64,000 nt of DNA from Streptomyces viridochromogenes (GTDB lineage: Bacteria > Actinomycetota > Actinomycetes > Streptomycetales > Streptomycetaceae): the NCBI RefSeq assembly GCF_001270495.1, contig NZ_LGUR01000253.1, positions 124,001-188,000 on the forward strand. The letters run 5' to 3'. Every line of letters begins with the position of its first letter. Position 1 is the first letter of the stretch. The notes beneath the pieces are model-generated. The model worked only from the letters and a program-made list of their open reading frames with translations, did not search any database and was not told where the DNA came from. Below, in pieces: positions 1-10,954 of this stretch. The translations under genes were made by a program, and so were the position numbers.

Positions 1-417
1 CCGGTGGTGATGGTCAACTGGGAGTTCTTCGACAACCAGACCCCGGCGAGCGCCAAGCGCCTCGTCGACGACCTGCGCGCCGGGCGGGACGTCGAACCGA
101 CGCGCGGTGCCCGGCTGTGCACCTTCAAGGAGACCGCGCGGATCCTGGCCGGCTTCCCCGACGAGCGGCCCGGGGCCGTCGAGGCGAGCGGCGGTGCGGG
201 ACCGGCGTCGCTGGTGGGCCTCCGCCTGGCCAGGGGAGAGTCCGCACCCGCGCGCGTGGTCCATCCGCGGGACGGCGGCCCGCACGACGAGCCGCAGGGC
301 AAGGCAGTGCACCAACCGTCGCCGGCTGAACACCTCAGCTCGCACGACGCGCCGCAGGAATCGTCCGCGTCCGACCCAGCCCACCCGGCAGGGCCTGTCG
401 CCGAGGAGGGGGAGTGA
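1..417 (+). CDS. nuoE: NADH-quinone oxidoreductase subunit E, C-terminal part
   Basis: The reading frame is open from the first base and ends at TGA 415-417, so the gene starts to the left of the window. The visible start, PVVMVNWEFFDNQTP, is typical of the C-terminal half of the 24-kDa [2Fe-2S] thioredoxin-like subunit of complex I, just after the last cluster cysteines. NuoE passes electrons in the NADH-dehydrogenase module together with NuoF. The last 80 or so residues are a low-complexity, probably disordered tail rich in Pro, Ala, His and Ser. nuoF follows with a one-base overlap, which supports the assignment and co-transcription. Confidence 0.93.
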   Translation, partial: PVVMVNWEFFDNQTPASAKRLVDDLRAGRDVEPTRGARLCTFKETARILAGFPDERPGAVEASGGAGPASLVGLRLARGESAPARVVHPRDGGPHDEPQGKAVHQPSPAEHLSSHDAPQESSASDPAHPAGPVAEEGE

Positions 418-1766
418 TGACATTGGCACCAGAGCTGAAGGAAAACAGCCCCGAGAAGCTGCTCGCACCCGTGCTGTCGGCCTTCTGGGACGAGGACAGG
501 TCCTGGACGCTGGACGTCTACCGAAGGCACGAGGGGTACGAGGGACTGCGCAAGGCGCTCGCCATGTCGCCGGACGACCTGATCGCGTACGTCAAGGACT
601 CCGGTCTGCGCGGGCGCGGCGGCGCGGGATTCCCGACGGGAATGAAATGGCAGTTCATTCCCCAGGGCGATGGAAAACCGCACTATCTAGTTGTCAACGC
701 CGACGAATCGGAGCCCGGAACCTGCAAGGACATTCCGCTCCTCTTCGCGAACCCGCATAGCCTCATCGAGGGCATTGTCATCGCGTGTTATGCCATCAGG
801 TCTTCGCATGCCTTCATCTATCTGCGTGGTGAAGTCGTCCCCGTATTGCGGCGGTTGCACGAGGCCGTGCGCGAGGCCTACGCGGCGGGCTACCTCGGCG
901 AGAACATCCTGGGCAGCGGACTCGACCTCGAACTCACCGTGCACGCCGGCGCCGGCGCGTACATCTGTGGTGAGGAGACCGCACTGCTCGACTCGCTCGA
1001 AGGCCGCCGTGGTCAACCGCGGCTCCGTCCCCCCTTCCCTGCGGTGGCAGGTCTCTATGCCTGCCCAACTGTTGTGAACAACGTCGAGTCGATCGCGTCG
1101 GTTCCCGCGATTCTGCACCGGGGCAAAGAATGGTTCCGGTCGATGGGAAGCGAGAAGTCCCCGGGCTTCACGCTCTACTCGCTCAGCGGCCATGTCGCCA
1201 ATCCCGGCCAGTTCGAGGCCCCGCTCGGCATCACACTCCGCCAGCTCCTGGAGATGAGCGGCGGCATGCGCCCCGGCCATCGCCTCAAGTTCTGGACCCC
1301 GGGCGGCTCCTCGACACCGATGTTCACCGACGAGCACCTCGACGTCCCTCTCGACTACGAAGGAGTGGGCGCCGCCGGTTCCATGCTCGGCACCAAAGCG
1401 CTCCAGTGCTTCGACGAGACGACCTGCGTCGTGCGCGCCGTCACCCGCTGGACCGAGTTCTACGCCCACGAGTCCTGCGGCAAGTGCACGCCCTGCCGCG
1501 AAGGCACGTACTGGCTCGTGCAGTTGCTGCGCGACATCGAGGCGGGCAAGGGCGTCATGTCCGACCTCGACAAGCTCAACGACATCGCCGACAACATCAA
1601 CGGCAAGTCCTTCTGCGCCCTCGGCGACGGTGCCGCCTCGCCGATCTTCTCCTCGCTCAAGTACTTCCGCGAGGAGTACGAGCAGCACATCACGGGCCGC
1701 GGCTGCCCCTTCGACCCGGCCAAGTCGACGGCCTGGGCCGACCACCGCACGGAGGTGAACGCATGA
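417..1766 (+). CDS. nuoF: NADH-quinone oxidoreductase subunit F (FMN/NADH-binding)
   Basis: This is the 51-kDa subunit that oxidises NADH with FMN and passes electrons into the Fe-S chain. Visible motifs are the glycine-rich NADH/FMN segment [10 protein letters not shown] near residues 66-75, [10 protein letters not shown] in the middle, and the N3 [4Fe-4S] cysteines in [12 protein letters not shown] with a further CALGDG near the C-terminus. I chose ATG 417, which overlaps the nuoE stop by one base and has GAGGAGGGG just upstream; an in-frame GTG at 414 is possible. It gives 449 aa, normal for the family. Bases about 635-850 use many A/T-ending codons unlike the rest of the operon. Confidence 0.97.
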   Translation: MTLAPELKENSPEKLLAPVLSAFWDEDRSWTLDVYRRHEGYEGLRKALAMSPDDLIAYVKDSGLRGRGGAGFPTGMKWQFIPQGDGKPHYLVVNADESEPGTCKDIPLLFANPHSLIEGIVIACYAIRSSHAFIYLRGEVVPVLRRLHEAVREAYAAGYLGENILGSGLDLELTVHAGAGAYICGEETALLDSLEGRRGQPRLRPPFPAVAGLYACPTVVNNVESIASVPAILHRGKEWFRSMGSEKSPGFTLYSLSGHVANPGQFEAPLGITLRQLLEMSGGMRPGHRLKFWTPGGSSTPMFTDEHLDVPLDYEGVGAAGSMLGTKALQCFDETTCVVRAVTRWTEFYAHESCGKCTPCREGTYWLVQLLRDIEAGKGVMSDLDKLNDIADNINGKSFCALGDGAASPIFSSLKYFREEYEQHITGRGCPFDPAKSTAWADHRTEVNA

Positions 1767-4267
1767 CTGTGACCACCAGCGCTCCCTCCGGAGGGGGAGA
1801 GGCTGCGGTCCCGCCGGAAGATCTCGTCTCGCTGACGATCGACGGCGTCGAGATCAGCGTGCCCAAGGGCACCCTGGTCATCCGGGCCGCCGAGCAACTC
1901 GGCATCGAGATCCCCCGCTTCTGCGACCACCCCCTCCTCGACCCGGCCGGCGCCTGCCGCCAGTGCATCGTCGAGGTCGAGGGACAGCGCAAGCCGATGG
2001 CGTCCTGCACCATCACGTGCACGGACGGCATGGTCGTGAAGACGCACCTCACCTCGCCGGTCGCCGAGAAGGCCCAGAAGGGTGTGATGGAGCTCCTGCT
2101 CATCAACCACCCGCTGGACTGCCCGGTCTGCGACAAGGGCGGCGAGTGCCCGTTGCAGAACCAGGCGATGTCGCACGGGCACTCCGAGTCCCGCTTCGAG
2201 GGACGGAAGCGGACGTACGAGAAGCCCGTACCGATCTCCACGCAGGTGCTGCTCGACCGCGAGCGGTGCGTGCTGTGCGCCCGCTGCACCCGCTTCTCCA
2301 ACCAGGTCGCGGGCGACCCGATGATCGAGCTGGTCGAGCGCGGCGCGCTCCAGCAGGTGGGCACCGGTGAGGGCGACCCCTTCGAGTCGTACTTCTCCGG
2401 GAACACCATCCAGATCTGCCCGGTCGGCGCGCTGACCTCGGCGGCGTACCGGTTCCGCTCCCGCCCCTTCGACCTCGTCTCCTCGTCCTCGGTCTGCGAG
2501 CACTGCTCCGGAGGGTGCGCGACGCGCACGGACCACCGGCGCGGCAAGGTCATGCGGCGCATGGCGGCCAACGACCCCGAGGTCAACGAGGAGTGGATCT
2601 GCGACAAGGGGCGGTTCGGCTTCCGGTACGCGCAGCAGCGCGACCGGCTTCAGACGCCTCTGGTGCGCAACGCCGAGGGTGACCTCGAACCGGCCTCCTG
2701 GCCGGAAGCGCTGCAGATCGCTGCCCAGGGGCTGCTCGCCTCGCGCGGCCGGACCGGTGTGCTGACCGGTGGCCGGCTCACCATCGAGGACGCCTACGCG
2801 TACAGCAAGTTCGCGCGCGTGGCGCTCGACACCAACGACATCGACTTCCGCGCACGCGTGCACAGCGGCGAGGAGGCCGACTTCCTCGCCGCGCGGGTCG
2901 CCGGTCACGGTCGCGACCTCGACGGTACGGGCGTCACGTACGCCTTCCTGGAGAAGGCACCGGCCGTACTGCTGGCCGGGTTCGAGGCCGAGGAGGAGGC
3001 ACCCGGGATCTTCCTGCGGCTGCGCAAGGCCTGGCGCAAGCACGGCCAGAAGGTCTTCTCTCTGGCCACGCACTCCACGCGCGGCCTGGAGAAGGCCGGC
3101 GGCACCCTGCTGCCCGCCGCTCCCGGCACCGAGACCGAGTGGCTGGACGCGCTCGCGAGCGGCGTCGGCCTGGACGGGGCCGGGGCGAAGGCGTCCGAGG
3201 CGCTGCGGACAGAGGGTGCCGTGATCGTCGTCGGCGAACGGCTGGCCGCTGTGGTGGGCGGGCTCACCGCCGCCGTACGGGCCGCGTCCGCGACCGGCGC
3301 CCAGCTGGTGTGGGTCCCGCGCCGGGCGGGGGAGCGCGGTGCCGTCGAGGCCGGTGCGCTGCCGTCGCTGCTGCCGGGCGGACGTCCCGCGACCAACCCA
3401 CGCGCGCGTGATGAGGTCGCCACCGTCTGGGGCCTGGCCGAACTACCGCACCGCTACGGCCGCGACACCGGCCAGATCGTGGAGGCCGCCGCGACCGGCG
3501 AACTCCAGGCGCTGCTGGTCGCGGGCGTCGAGGTCGCCGACCTGCCCGACCCGGCACGCGCGCGTGAGGCGCTCGCCGAGGTCGGCTTCGTGGTGTCGCT
3601 GGAGCTGCGGCCCGGCGAGGTGACCGAGCTCGCCGACGTCGTCCTGCCCGTCGCCGCCGTCGCCGAGAAGGCCGGCACCTTCCTCAACTGGGAGGGCCGG
3701 GTGCGTTTCTTCGAGGCCGCGCTCAAGCCCGACCAGATGACCCGCCGTCTCGCCCCGACCGACGCGCGCGTGCTCCAGATGCTGGCCGACGCCATGGACG
3801 TACACCTGGGCCTGCCGGATCTGCGCACCACGCGCGCGGAGATCGACCGGCTCGGCTCCTGGGACGGGCCGCGGGCCACCGACCCCGTGGAGATCGCAGC
3901 CCAGTTGCCACGGCCGGCAGCTGGTGAGGCCGTCCTCGCCGGGCACCGGCTGCTGCTGGACGAGGGCCTCCTCCAGCAGGGTGACGAGGCGCTCGCCGGT
4001 ACCCGGCATGCCGCCCACGCGCGCGTGTCGGCCGCCACGGCCGCCGAGGCCGGCGTGAAGAACGGCGATCTCCTTGCCGTGAGCGGCCCCGCCGGAGTCG
4101 TCGAACTTCCGCTGCAGATCACGGAGATGCCCGACCGGGTGGTGTGGCTCCCGCTGAACTCCGTGGGCCGCGGCGTCGCCTCCGACACCGGGGCGCGGCC
4201 CGGCTCACTCGTCCGCATCGGCCCGGCGACCCTCGCGTCCGAGGCCCCCGAGGAGGTGGAGGCATGA
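1763..4267 (+). CDS. nuoG: NADH-quinone oxidoreductase subunit G (Fe-S, molybdopterin-like)
   Basis: Large 75-kDa subunit of the NADH module, 834 aa. The N-terminus has a plant-type ferredoxin fold with [2Fe-2S] cysteines ([15 protein letters not shown]), then the His/Cys cluster segment ([15 protein letters not shown]), then the 4Fe-4S pair [10 protein letters not shown] and [15 protein letters not shown] motif follows and leads into the molybdopterin-oxidoreductase-like domain that fills the rest of the chain. ATG 1763 overlaps the nuoF stop in ATGA, and the end overlaps nuoH in the same way, so it is translationally coupled on both sides. Confidence 0.97.
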   Translation: MTVTTSAPSGGGEAAVPPEDLVSLTIDGVEISVPKGTLVIRAAEQLGIEIPRFCDHPLLDPAGACRQCIVEVEGQRKPMASCTITCTDGMVVKTHLTSPVAEKAQKGVMELLLINHPLDCPVCDKGGECPLQNQAMSHGHSESRFEGRKRTYEKPVPISTQVLLDRERCVLCARCTRFSNQVAGDPMIELVERGALQQVGTGEGDPFESYFSGNTIQICPVGALTSAAYRFRSRPFDLVSSSSVCEHCSGGCATRTDHRRGKVMRRMAANDPEVNEEWICDKGRFGFRYAQQRDRLQTPLVRNAEGDLEPASWPEALQIAAQGLLASRGRTGVLTGGRLTIEDAYAYSKFARVALDTNDIDFRARVHSGEEADFLAARVAGHGRDLDGTGVTYAFLEKAPAVLLAGFEAEEEAPGIFLRLRKAWRKHGQKVFSLATHSTRGLEKAGGTLLPAAPGTETEWLDALASGVGLDGAGAKASEALRTEGAVIVVGERLAAVVGGLTAAVRAASATGAQLVWVPRRAGERGAVEAGALPSLLPGGRPATNPRARDEVATVWGLAELPHRYGRDTGQIVEAAATGELQALLVAGVEVADLPDPARAREALAEVGFVVSLELRPGEVTELADVVLPVAAVAEKAGTFLNWEGRVRFFEAALKPDQMTRRLAPTDARVLQMLADAMDVHLGLPDLRTTRAEIDRLGSWDGPRATDPVEIAAQLPRPAAGEAVLAGHRLLLDEGLLQQGDEALAGTRHAAHARVSAATAAEAGVKNGDLLAVSGPAGVVELPLQITEMPDRVVWLPLNSVGRGVASDTGARPGSLVRIGPATLASEAPEEVEA

Positions 4268-5628
4268 GCGCTTTCCTCGCCGCTGAAGACCTCTCGATGT
4301 TCGGCCGCGACCCCTGGTGGCTGGTCGTCATCAAGGCGGTGTTCTGCTTCGCCTTCCTGATGGTGACCGTGCTGTTCTCCATCGTCTGGGAGCGCAAGGT
4401 CGTCGCCTGGATGCAGTTGCGCATCGGCCCCAACCGGCACGGCCCCTGGGGCATGCTCCAGTCGCTCGCCGACGGCATCAAGCTGATGCTGAAGGAAGAC
4501 GTCATCGTCAAACGCGCGGACAAGGTCGTCTACGTCCTCGCGCCGATCGTCGCGGCCATCCCGGCCTTCATGGCGATCGCGGTGATCCCCTTCGGCCCGG
4601 CCGGCAACGAGATCTCGATCTTCGGCCAGCGGACCACGATGCAGCTCACCGACCTGCCGATCGCGATGCTCTACATCCTCGCGGTCGCCTCGGTCGGCAT
4701 CTACGGCATCGTCCTCGCGGGTTGGAGCTCCGGCTCCACCTACCCGCTGCTCGGTGGCCTCCGCTCCTGCGCGCAGATGATCTCGTACGAGATCGCCATG
4801 GGTGCCGCGTTCGCCTCGGTGTTCCTCTACTCCGGGTCGATGTCGACGTCCGCGATCGTCGAGGCGCAGCAGGACCGCTGGTACATCGTCCTGTTGCCGG
4901 TCTCGTTCCTGATCTACATCGTGACGATGGTCGGCGAGACCAACCGCGCCCCGTTCGACATGCCGGAGTCCGAGGGCGACCTGGTCGGCGGCTTCAACAC
5001 CGAGTACTCGTCGATCAAGTTCGCGATGTTCATGCTCGCAGAGTACGTGAACATGGTGACGGTCTCGGCCGTGTCCGTGACGCTCTTCCTGGGCGGCTGG
5101 CGGGCCCCGTATCCGGTCAGCGCCTTCTGGGAGGGCGCGAACCACGGCTGGTGGCCGCTGCTCTGGTTCGTGATCAAGGTCCAGCTGTTGCTGTTCTTCT
5201 TCATCTGGCTGCGCGGCACGCTGCCCCGCGTCCGCTACGACCAGCTGATGAAGCTCGGCTGGAAGGTCCTCATCCCGGTCTCCGTCGTCTGGCTGATGCT
5301 CGTCGCGACCGTGCGAACCCTCCGGAACGAGAACTACGACTTCGCCGACATCGCCCTCTACGTCGGCGGCGGCGTCCTCGCGCTGCTCCTTCTCTCCTTC
5401 GTCGCGGACCTGTTCCGCGAGCGGACGAAGGAGGGCGCGCAACACGGCGGGGAATCCGCCGGCTTCGACGCGATGGCGGGCGGATTCCCCGTACCGCCAC
5501 TGCCCGGACAGGAGCTTCCGCCGGTGCCTCGGCGCCGCCCGCGCCATGAGCGGGAGCTGATTGTCAGTGGTGGGCCCGATACTCAGAGTGACGGATCTCT
5601 GGATGGAAAGGAGGCGTCCGATGGCTGA
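4264..5628 (+). CDS. nuoH: NADH-quinone oxidoreductase subunit H (membrane, Q-site)
   Basis: ND1-type membrane subunit that links the hydrophilic arm to the proton pumps and forms part of the quinone chamber. About eight membrane segments are visible, with the hallmark [19 protein letters not shown] early, [14 protein letters not shown], and the quinone-site loop [21 protein letters not shown] 4264 overlaps the nuoG stop. At 454 aa it is longer than the roughly 325-aa bacterial norm because about 80 mostly charged/proline-rich residues follow the last helix; that tail overlaps the start of nuoI. It is canonical in the loops where NuoH2 (49.5 kb) diverges. Confidence 0.97.
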   Translation: MSAFLAAEDLSMFGRDPWWLVVIKAVFCFAFLMVTVLFSIVWERKVVAWMQLRIGPNRHGPWGMLQSLADGIKLMLKEDVIVKRADKVVYVLAPIVAAIPAFMAIAVIPFGPAGNEISIFGQRTTMQLTDLPIAMLYILAVASVGIYGIVLAGWSSGSTYPLLGGLRSCAQMISYEIAMGAAFASVFLYSGSMSTSAIVEAQQDRWYIVLLPVSFLIYIVTMVGETNRAPFDMPESEGDLVGGFNTEYSSIKFAMFMLAEYVNMVTVSAVSVTLFLGGWRAPYPVSAFWEGANHGWWPLLWFVIKVQLLLFFFIWLRGTLPRVRYDQLMKLGWKVLIPVSVVWLMLVATVRTLRNENYDFADIALYVGGGVLALLLLSFVADLFRERTKEGAQHGGESAGFDAMAGGFPVPPLPGQELPPVPRRRPRHERELIVSGGPDTQSDGSLDGKEASDG

Positions 5629-6262
5629 GGAGCCCAAGGAGACCAAGCCCGGTTTCCAGAACCCCGTGGCCGGCTTCGGCGTGACCTTCAAGGCCATGTT
5701 CAAGAAGCGGCTGACCGAGCAGTACCCGGAGCAGCAGAAGACCACCGCTCCGCGCTTCCACGGACGGCATCAGCTCAACCGCCATCCGGACGGCCTGGAG
5801 AAGTGCGTCGGCTGTGAGCTGTGCGCCTGGGCCTGCCCCGCCGACGCCATCTATGTGGAGGGCGCCGACAACACCGACGAGGAGCGCTACTCGCCGGGCG
5901 AGCGGTACGGCCGCGTGTACCAGATCAACTACGCCCGTTGCATCTTGTGCGGCCTGTGCATCGAGGCGTGCCCCACGCGCGCGCTCACGATGACCAACGA
6001 GTTCGAGCTCGCCGACTCCAGCCGTGCCAACCTCATCTACACCAAGGAGCAGCTGCTCGCCGGTCTCGAGGACGGCATGGTCGACAGCCCTCACGCCATC
6101 TACCCCGGGACGGACGAGCAGGACTACTACCGGGGCCTGGTGACGGAGGCCGCGCCGGGCACGACCCAGCAGGTCGCGCTCTCCAAGGGCGAGGTCCCGC
6201 AGGAGGCCGCCACGACCTTCGGCGAGGACGAACCGGCGTCCGAGAAGGTGATCGGCCGATGA
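5621..6262 (+). CDS. nuoI: NADH-quinone oxidoreductase subunit I (2x[4Fe-4S])
   Basis: Ferredoxin-like subunit that carries clusters N6a and N6b toward NuoB. Two CxxCxxCxxxCP motifs are plain: [12 protein letters not shown] and [15 protein letters not shown] 5621 is chosen because GGAAAGGAGG lies 8-17 nt upstream; earlier in-frame starts would extend into nuoH. The product is 213 aa with an acidic C-terminal tail. The start overlaps nuoH by 8 nt and the end overlaps nuoJ (ATGA), so it sits inside the same transcript. Confidence 0.97.
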   Translation: MAEEPKETKPGFQNPVAGFGVTFKAMFKKRLTEQYPEQQKTTAPRFHGRHQLNRHPDGLEKCVGCELCAWACPADAIYVEGADNTDEERYSPGERYGRVYQINYARCILCGLCIEACPTRALTMTNEFELADSSRANLIYTKEQLLAGLEDGMVDSPHAIYPGTDEQDYYRGLVTEAAPGTTQQVALSKGEVPQEAATTFGEDEPASEKVIGR

Positions 6263-7101
6263 CCGGGCAGCTCGCCGCCTACTCCACCTCCACCGGAGAG
6301 GCCTTCCAGTTCTGGATCCTCGGCACCGTCGCCGTGATCGGCGCCCTGTGCACCGTCTTCATGAAGAAGGCCGTGCACAGCGCGCTCTGTCTCGCCGGGA
6401 CCATGATCATCCTGGCGGTCTTCTATCTCGCCAACGGCGCCTACTTCCTGGGCATCGTGCAGATCGTCGTCTACACCGGCGCGATCATGATGCTGTTCCT
6501 GTTCGTGGTGATGCTCGTCGGCGTCACGGCCGCGGACTCCCTGAAGGAGACCATCAAGGGCCAGCGCTGGCTGGCGCTTCTCTGCGGGCTCGGCTTCGGC
6601 ATCCTGCTGGTCGCAGGCATCGGCAACGCCTCCCTGACGGAGTTCAACGGCCTCGCCCAGGCGAACGCGAACGGCAATGTGGAGGGCCTCGCGGCGCTCA
6701 TCTTCACCAAGTACGTCTTCGCTTTCGAGATCACCGGCGCCCTGCTGATCACGGCCGCCATCGGCGCCATGGTGCTCACGCACCGCGAACGCACCGAGCG
6801 CGCCAAGACCCAGCGCGAGCTGTCGGAAGAGCGCGTCCGCGAAGGCAAGCACGTCCCGCCGCTGCCGGCCCCCGGCGTGTACGCCCGGCACAACGCGGTC
6901 GACATCGCGGGTCTGCTGCCCGACGGCACCCCGTCCGACCTCACGGTCAGCAAGACGCTGCGTGAACGCGGTCAGATCCGGGACGTGTCCACCGAGGCGC
7001 TCAACGACCTGCGGGCCCTGGAGCAGCGTGCGGAGGAACGGCTGGAGCGGACAGCGATCGAGCCGTCGACCTTCAAGCGGCCCGAGGAGGCGTCCAAGTG
7101 A
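6259..7101 (+). CDS. nuoJ: NADH-quinone oxidoreductase subunit J (membrane)
   Basis: ND6-type membrane subunit with five predicted helices in the first 180 residues, including the conserved [20 protein letters not shown] segment in helix 3 that contains the pi-bulge important for coupling. It is followed by a hydrophilic C-terminal extension of about 95 residues that is not present in E. coli NuoJ but is usual in actinomycetes. ATG 6259 overlaps the nuoI stop; the stop overlaps the GTG of nuoK. 280 aa. Confidence 0.96.
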   Translation: MTGQLAAYSTSTGEAFQFWILGTVAVIGALCTVFMKKAVHSALCLAGTMIILAVFYLANGAYFLGIVQIVVYTGAIMMLFLFVVMLVGVTAADSLKETIKGQRWLALLCGLGFGILLVAGIGNASLTEFNGLAQANANGNVEGLAALIFTKYVFAFEITGALLITAAIGAMVLTHRERTERAKTQRELSEERVREGKHVPPLPAPGVYARHNAVDIAGLLPDGTPSDLTVSKTLRERGQIRDVSTEALNDLRALEQRAEERLERTAIEPSTFKRPEEASK

Positions 7102-7397
7102 ACCCGGTCAACTACCTCTACCTCGCGGCCCTGTTGTTCACGATCGGCGCCACCGGCGTGCTGATCAGGCGCAACGCGATCGTCGTCTTCATGTGCATCG
7201 AGCTCATGCTCAACGCCTGCAACCTCACGCTCGTCGCCTTCTCCCGGATGCACGGCAATCTCGACGGCCAGATCATCGCCTTCTTCACGATGGTCGTCGC
7301 CGCCGCGGAGGTCGTCGTCGGGCTCGCGATCATCGTGTCGCTGTTCCGTTCCCGCCACTCGGCCTCGGTCGACGACGCCAGCCTGATGAAGCTCTAA
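7098..7397 (+). CDS. nuoK: NADH-quinone oxidoreductase subunit K (membrane)
   Basis: ND4L-type subunit of 99 aa with three transmembrane helices. The two conserved membrane glutamates of the family are visible in [13 protein letters not shown] (helix 2) and [13 protein letters not shown] (helix 3). It starts at GTG 7098 in a GTGA overlap with nuoJ. A 15-nt gap separates it from nuoL, the first real gap in this part of the operon. Confidence 0.97.
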   Translation: MNPVNYLYLAALLFTIGATGVLIRRNAIVVFMCIELMLNACNLTLVAFSRMHGNLDGQIIAFFTMVVAAAEVVVGLAIIVSLFRSRHSASVDDASLMKL

Positions 7398-7412
7398 GGG
7401 GTCGGAAGAATC

Positions 7413-9377
7413 GTGGAGAACCTGATTGCGCTGCTGGTCGCGGCGCCATTGCTCGGAGCGGCCGTACTGCTGTGCGGTGGCCGGCGCCTCGACCGCGTCG
7501 GCCACTGGATCGGCACCGCCCTCGCCGCCGTCTCCTTCGTGTTGGGCGTCGTCCTCTTCGTCGACCTGCTCGGCAAGGACGCCGAACACCGGACCCTGAC
7601 GAGCCACCTGTTCAGCTGGATCCCAGTCGAGGGCTTCCAGGCGGACATCGCGTTCCGCCTGGACCAGCTGTCGATGACGTTCGTGCTGCTGATCACCGGC
7701 GTCGGCTCGCTGATCCACCTGTACTCGGTCGGGTACATGGAGCACGACGAGCGGCGCCGCCGCTTCTTCGGCTATCTGAACCTGTTCCTCGCGGCGATGC
7801 TGCTGCTCGTTCTCGCCGACAACTACCTTCTGCTGTACGTCGGTTGGGAAGGCGTCGGTCTCGCCTCCTACCTGCTGATCGGCTTCTGGCAGCACAAGCC
7901 CAGCGCCGCCACGGCCGCGAAGAAGGCCTTCCTGGTCAACCGCGTCGGCGACATGGGCCTGTCGATCGCGATCATGATGATGTTCCTGTGGTTCGGCAGC
8001 TTCGCCTTCGGGCCGGTGCTCGGCAGCCACGAGGAGGCCGGACTGGTCGCCGACACGAGCGAGGGCAGGCTCACGGCCATCGGCCTGATGCTGCTGCTCG
8101 CCGCCTGCGGCAAGTCCGCCCAGGTGCCGCTGCAGTCCTGGCTCGGGGACGCGATGGAGGGCCCGACCCCGGTCTCGGCCCTCATCCACGCCGCGACGAT
8201 GGTGACGGCGGGCGTCTACCTGATCGTCCGCTCCGGGGCCATCTTCAACGCCGCGCCCGACGCGCAGTTGGTGGTCACCATCGTCGGCGCCGTCACGCTC
8301 CTCTTCGGTGCGATCGTCGGTTGCGCGAAGGACGACATCAAGAAGGCGCTGGCCGGCTCGACCATGTCGCAGATCGGCTACATGGTCCTCGCCGCCGGTC
8401 TCGGTCCCATCGGCTACGTCTTCGCGATCATGCACCTGGTGACGCACGGCTTCTTCAAGGCCGGGCTCTTTCTCGGCGCCGGTTCGGTCATGCACGGCAT
8501 GAACGACGAGGTGGACATGCGCAAGTACGGCGGTCTGCGCAAGTACATGCCGGTCACCTTCGTCACGTTCGGCCTCGGTTACCTCGCGATCATCGGCTTC
8601 CCGGGGCTGTCCGGCTTCTTCTCCAAGGACAAGATCATCGAGGCGGCGTTCGCCAAGGGCGGCACCGAGGGCTGGATCCTCGGCGGCTGCGCGCTGCTGG
8701 GCGCTGCCATCACGGCGTACTACATGACGCGCGTGATGCTGATGACGTTCTTCGGCGAGGAGCGCTGGCGTCACACGAAGACGGCGTCATCGGCCGAGCC
8801 CAGCGTGGAGCCCGCCGCCGAGACGCACGGTGAGCACGCGGAGCCGCACCCGCACGAGTCGCCCAGGGTCATGACGATCCCCATGATCGCGTTGGCCGTC
8901 GGGTCGGTGGCCGGCGGTGCGTTCTTCAGCATCGGCGACCGCTTCGTGCACTGGCTGGAGCCCATCACCGGGCACACCCACGGGAACCCGCCGATCGGCG
9001 CGGCAGCGGTCACCAGCGCCACCGTGGCGTGCATGGTCATCGGCGTCGCCATCGCCTACGGCCAGTACGGCCGTCGCCCGGTCCCCGCGGTTGCCCCGCG
9101 CGGGTCGCTGCTCACCCGCGCCGCCCGGCGCGACCTGCTCCAGGACGACTTCAACCACGTCGTCCTCGTACGCGGCGGCGAACACCTCACGCGCTCCCTG
9201 GTGTACGTCGACCACACCCTGGTCGACGGCGTCGTCAACGGCACGGCGGCCTCGGTCGGCGGCCTGTCCGGACGGATGCGCAGGCTTCAGAACGGCTTCG
9301 CGCGGTCGTACGCGGTCTCGATGTTCGGCGGTGCGGCGATCCTCATCGCCGCGACCCTGCTGATGAGGGCGGTCTGA
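7413..9377 (+). CDS. nuoL: NADH-quinone oxidoreductase subunit L (antiporter-like)
   Basis: Largest antiporter-like proton-pumping subunit, 654 aa with about 16 helices. Conserved features include the [17 protein letters not shown] segment with the essential Glu, [23 protein letters not shown], and [20 protein letters not shown] His-rich hydrophilic loop ([16 protein letters not shown]) precedes the distal helices. GTG 7413 follows a modest GGAAG ribosome-binding site. The long C-terminal lateral helix that clamps NuoM and NuoN is represented by the final 140 residues. Confidence 0.96.
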   Translation: MENLIALLVAAPLLGAAVLLCGGRRLDRVGHWIGTALAAVSFVLGVVLFVDLLGKDAEHRTLTSHLFSWIPVEGFQADIAFRLDQLSMTFVLLITGVGSLIHLYSVGYMEHDERRRRFFGYLNLFLAAMLLLVLADNYLLLYVGWEGVGLASYLLIGFWQHKPSAATAAKKAFLVNRVGDMGLSIAIMMMFLWFGSFAFGPVLGSHEEAGLVADTSEGRLTAIGLMLLLAACGKSAQVPLQSWLGDAMEGPTPVSALIHAATMVTAGVYLIVRSGAIFNAAPDAQLVVTIVGAVTLLFGAIVGCAKDDIKKALAGSTMSQIGYMVLAAGLGPIGYVFAIMHLVTHGFFKAGLFLGAGSVMHGMNDEVDMRKYGGLRKYMPVTFVTFGLGYLAIIGFPGLSGFFSKDKIIEAAFAKGGTEGWILGGCALLGAAITAYYMTRVMLMTFFGEERWRHTKTASSAEPSVEPAAETHGEHAEPHPHESPRVMTIPMIALAVGSVAGGAFFSIGDRFVHWLEPITGHTHGNPPIGAAAVTSATVACMVIGVAIAYGQYGRRPVPAVAPRGSLLTRAARRDLLQDDFNHVVLVRGGEHLTRSLVYVDHTLVDGVVNGTAASVGGLSGRMRRLQNGFARSYAVSMFGGAAILIAATLLMRAV

Positions 9378-9382
9378 TACCG

Positions 9383-10954
9383 ATGTCCTTTCCTCTGCTG
9401 ACAGCTACGGCGGTACTCCCGGCGATCGGGGCGATCGCCACGGCCGCCGTACCGGCCGCGCAGCGCACCGCCGCCAAGTGGCTGGCGCTGCTCGTCTCGC
9501 TCGGCACACTGGCCCTCGCGATCACCGTCCTGGTCCGCTTCGACCCGGACGGCGATCGCTACCAGCTCACCGAATCCCGCGCCTGGATCGCGGACTTCGG
9601 GGTCCGCTACGAACTCGGCGTGGACGGCATCGCGGTGGCGCTGATCGCGCTGACGGCGCTGCTGATCCCGTTCATCATCCTCGCGGGCTGGCACGACGCC
9701 GACCCGCTGGAGACCGGCAGCAGCCGTTGGCGGCCGACGCAGGGCTTCTTCGCCCTGATCCTGGCCGTCGAGGCGATGGTGATCATCTCCTTCGAGGCCA
9801 CCGACGTCTTCCTCTTCTACATCTTCTTCGAAGCCATGCTCATCCCGATGTACTTCCTCATCGGCGGCTTCGGGGACCGTGCCCACGAGCACGGCGAGAA
9901 GGTGGCGTCGACGCAACGGTCGTACGCGGCGGTGAAGTTCCTGCTCTACAACCTGGTCGGCGGTCTGATCATGCTGGCCGCGGTGATCGGCCTCTATGTG
10001 GTCGCCGGGAACTTCAGCCTCCAGGAGATCGCCGAGGCCCGCGCCAACGGCACGCTCGACATGGCGACGAACACCGAACGCTGGCTGTTCCTCGGCTTCT
10101 TCTTCGCCTTCGCAGTGAAGGCCCCTCTGTGGCCGCTGCACACCTGGCTGCCCAACGCCATGGGGGAGGCCACCACACCGGTCGCCGTCCTCATCACGGC
10201 TGTCGTCGACAAGGTGGGCACCTTCGCGATGCTCCGCTTCTGCCTCCAACTGTTCCCGGAGGCCAGCAAGTGGGCGACGCCCGCCATCCTCGTACTGGCG
10301 CTGATCAGCATCATCTACGGGGCACTGCTCGCGGTCGGCCAGCGGGACATGAAGCGCCTGATCGCGTACGCGTCGATCTCGCACTTCGGTTTCATCATCA
10401 TGGGCATCTTCGCGATGACCAGCCAGGGCCAGTCCGGCGCGACGCTGTACATGGTCAACCACGGGATCTCGACGGCCGCGTTGATGCTGGTGGCCGGGTT
10501 CCTGATCTCGCGGCGCGGCTCGCGGCTCATCGCCGACTACGGCGGTGTGCAGAAGGTCGCTCCCGTGCTGGCCGGCACCTTCCTGATCGGCGGTCTGGCG
10601 ACCCTGTCACTGCCGGGACTGGCGTCCTTCGTCAGTGAGTTCCTGGTCCTGGTCGGCACGTTCACGCGCTACCCGGTGATCGGCATCATCGCCACCTTCG
10701 GCATCGTGCTCGCCGCGCTCTACACCCTCGTCCTCTACCAGAGGACGATGACCGGGCCGGTGAAGCCGGAGGTCTCCGCGATGCCCGACCTCAGGGTGCG
10801 CGAACTCGTGGTCGTCGCCCCACTGGTCGTACTGCTGATCTTCCTGGGCGTCTACCCGAAGCCCCTCACGGACGTCGTCAACCCCGCGGTCAAGCAGACC
10901 ATGTCCGACGTACAGAAGAAGGACCCCCAGCCCGAGGTGGAGGCGGCCAAGTGA
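9383..10954 (+). CDS. nuoM: NADH-quinone oxidoreductase subunit M (antiporter-like)
   Basis: Antiporter-like subunit of 523 aa. The signature FLFYIFFEAMLIPMYFLIGG has the conserved membrane Glu, and LWPLHTWLPNAMGEATTPVAV and KRLIAYASISHFGF carry the lysine/histidine proton-path residues. ATG 9383 lies 5 nt after the nuoL stop and is preferred over upstream in-frame codons that would lie inside nuoL. The stop overlaps the GTG of nuoN. Confidence 0.96.
   Translation: MSFPLLTATAVLPAIGAIATAAVPAAQRTAAKWLALLVSLGTLALAITVLVRFDPDGDRYQLTESRAWIADFGVRYELGVDGIAVALIALTALLIPFIILAGWHDADPLETGSSRWRPTQGFFALILAVEAMVIISFEATDVFLFYIFFEAMLIPMYFLIGGFGDRAHEHGEKVASTQRSYAAVKFLLYNLVGGLIMLAAVIGLYVVAGNFSLQEIAEARANGTLDMATNTERWLFLGFFFAFAVKAPLWPLHTWLPNAMGEATTPVAVLITAVVDKVGTFAMLRFCLQLFPEASKWATPAILVLALISIIYGALLAVGQRDMKRLIAYASISHFGFIIMGIFAMTSQGQSGATLYMVNHGISTAALMLVAGFLISRRGSRLIADYGGVQKVAPVLAGTFLIGGLATLSLPGLASFVSEFLVLVGTFTRYPVIGIIATFGIVLAALYTLVLYQRTMTGPVKPEVSAMPDLRVRELVVVAPLVVLLIFLGVYPKPLTDVVNPAVKQTMSDVQKKDPQPEVEAAK

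Noticed and set aside
3454..5745. Very long open frame on the minus strand opposite nuoG-nuoH
   Set aside because: The high-GC antisense frame encodes Arg/Asp/Glu-rich sequence without domains and lies fully over conserved nuo genes.
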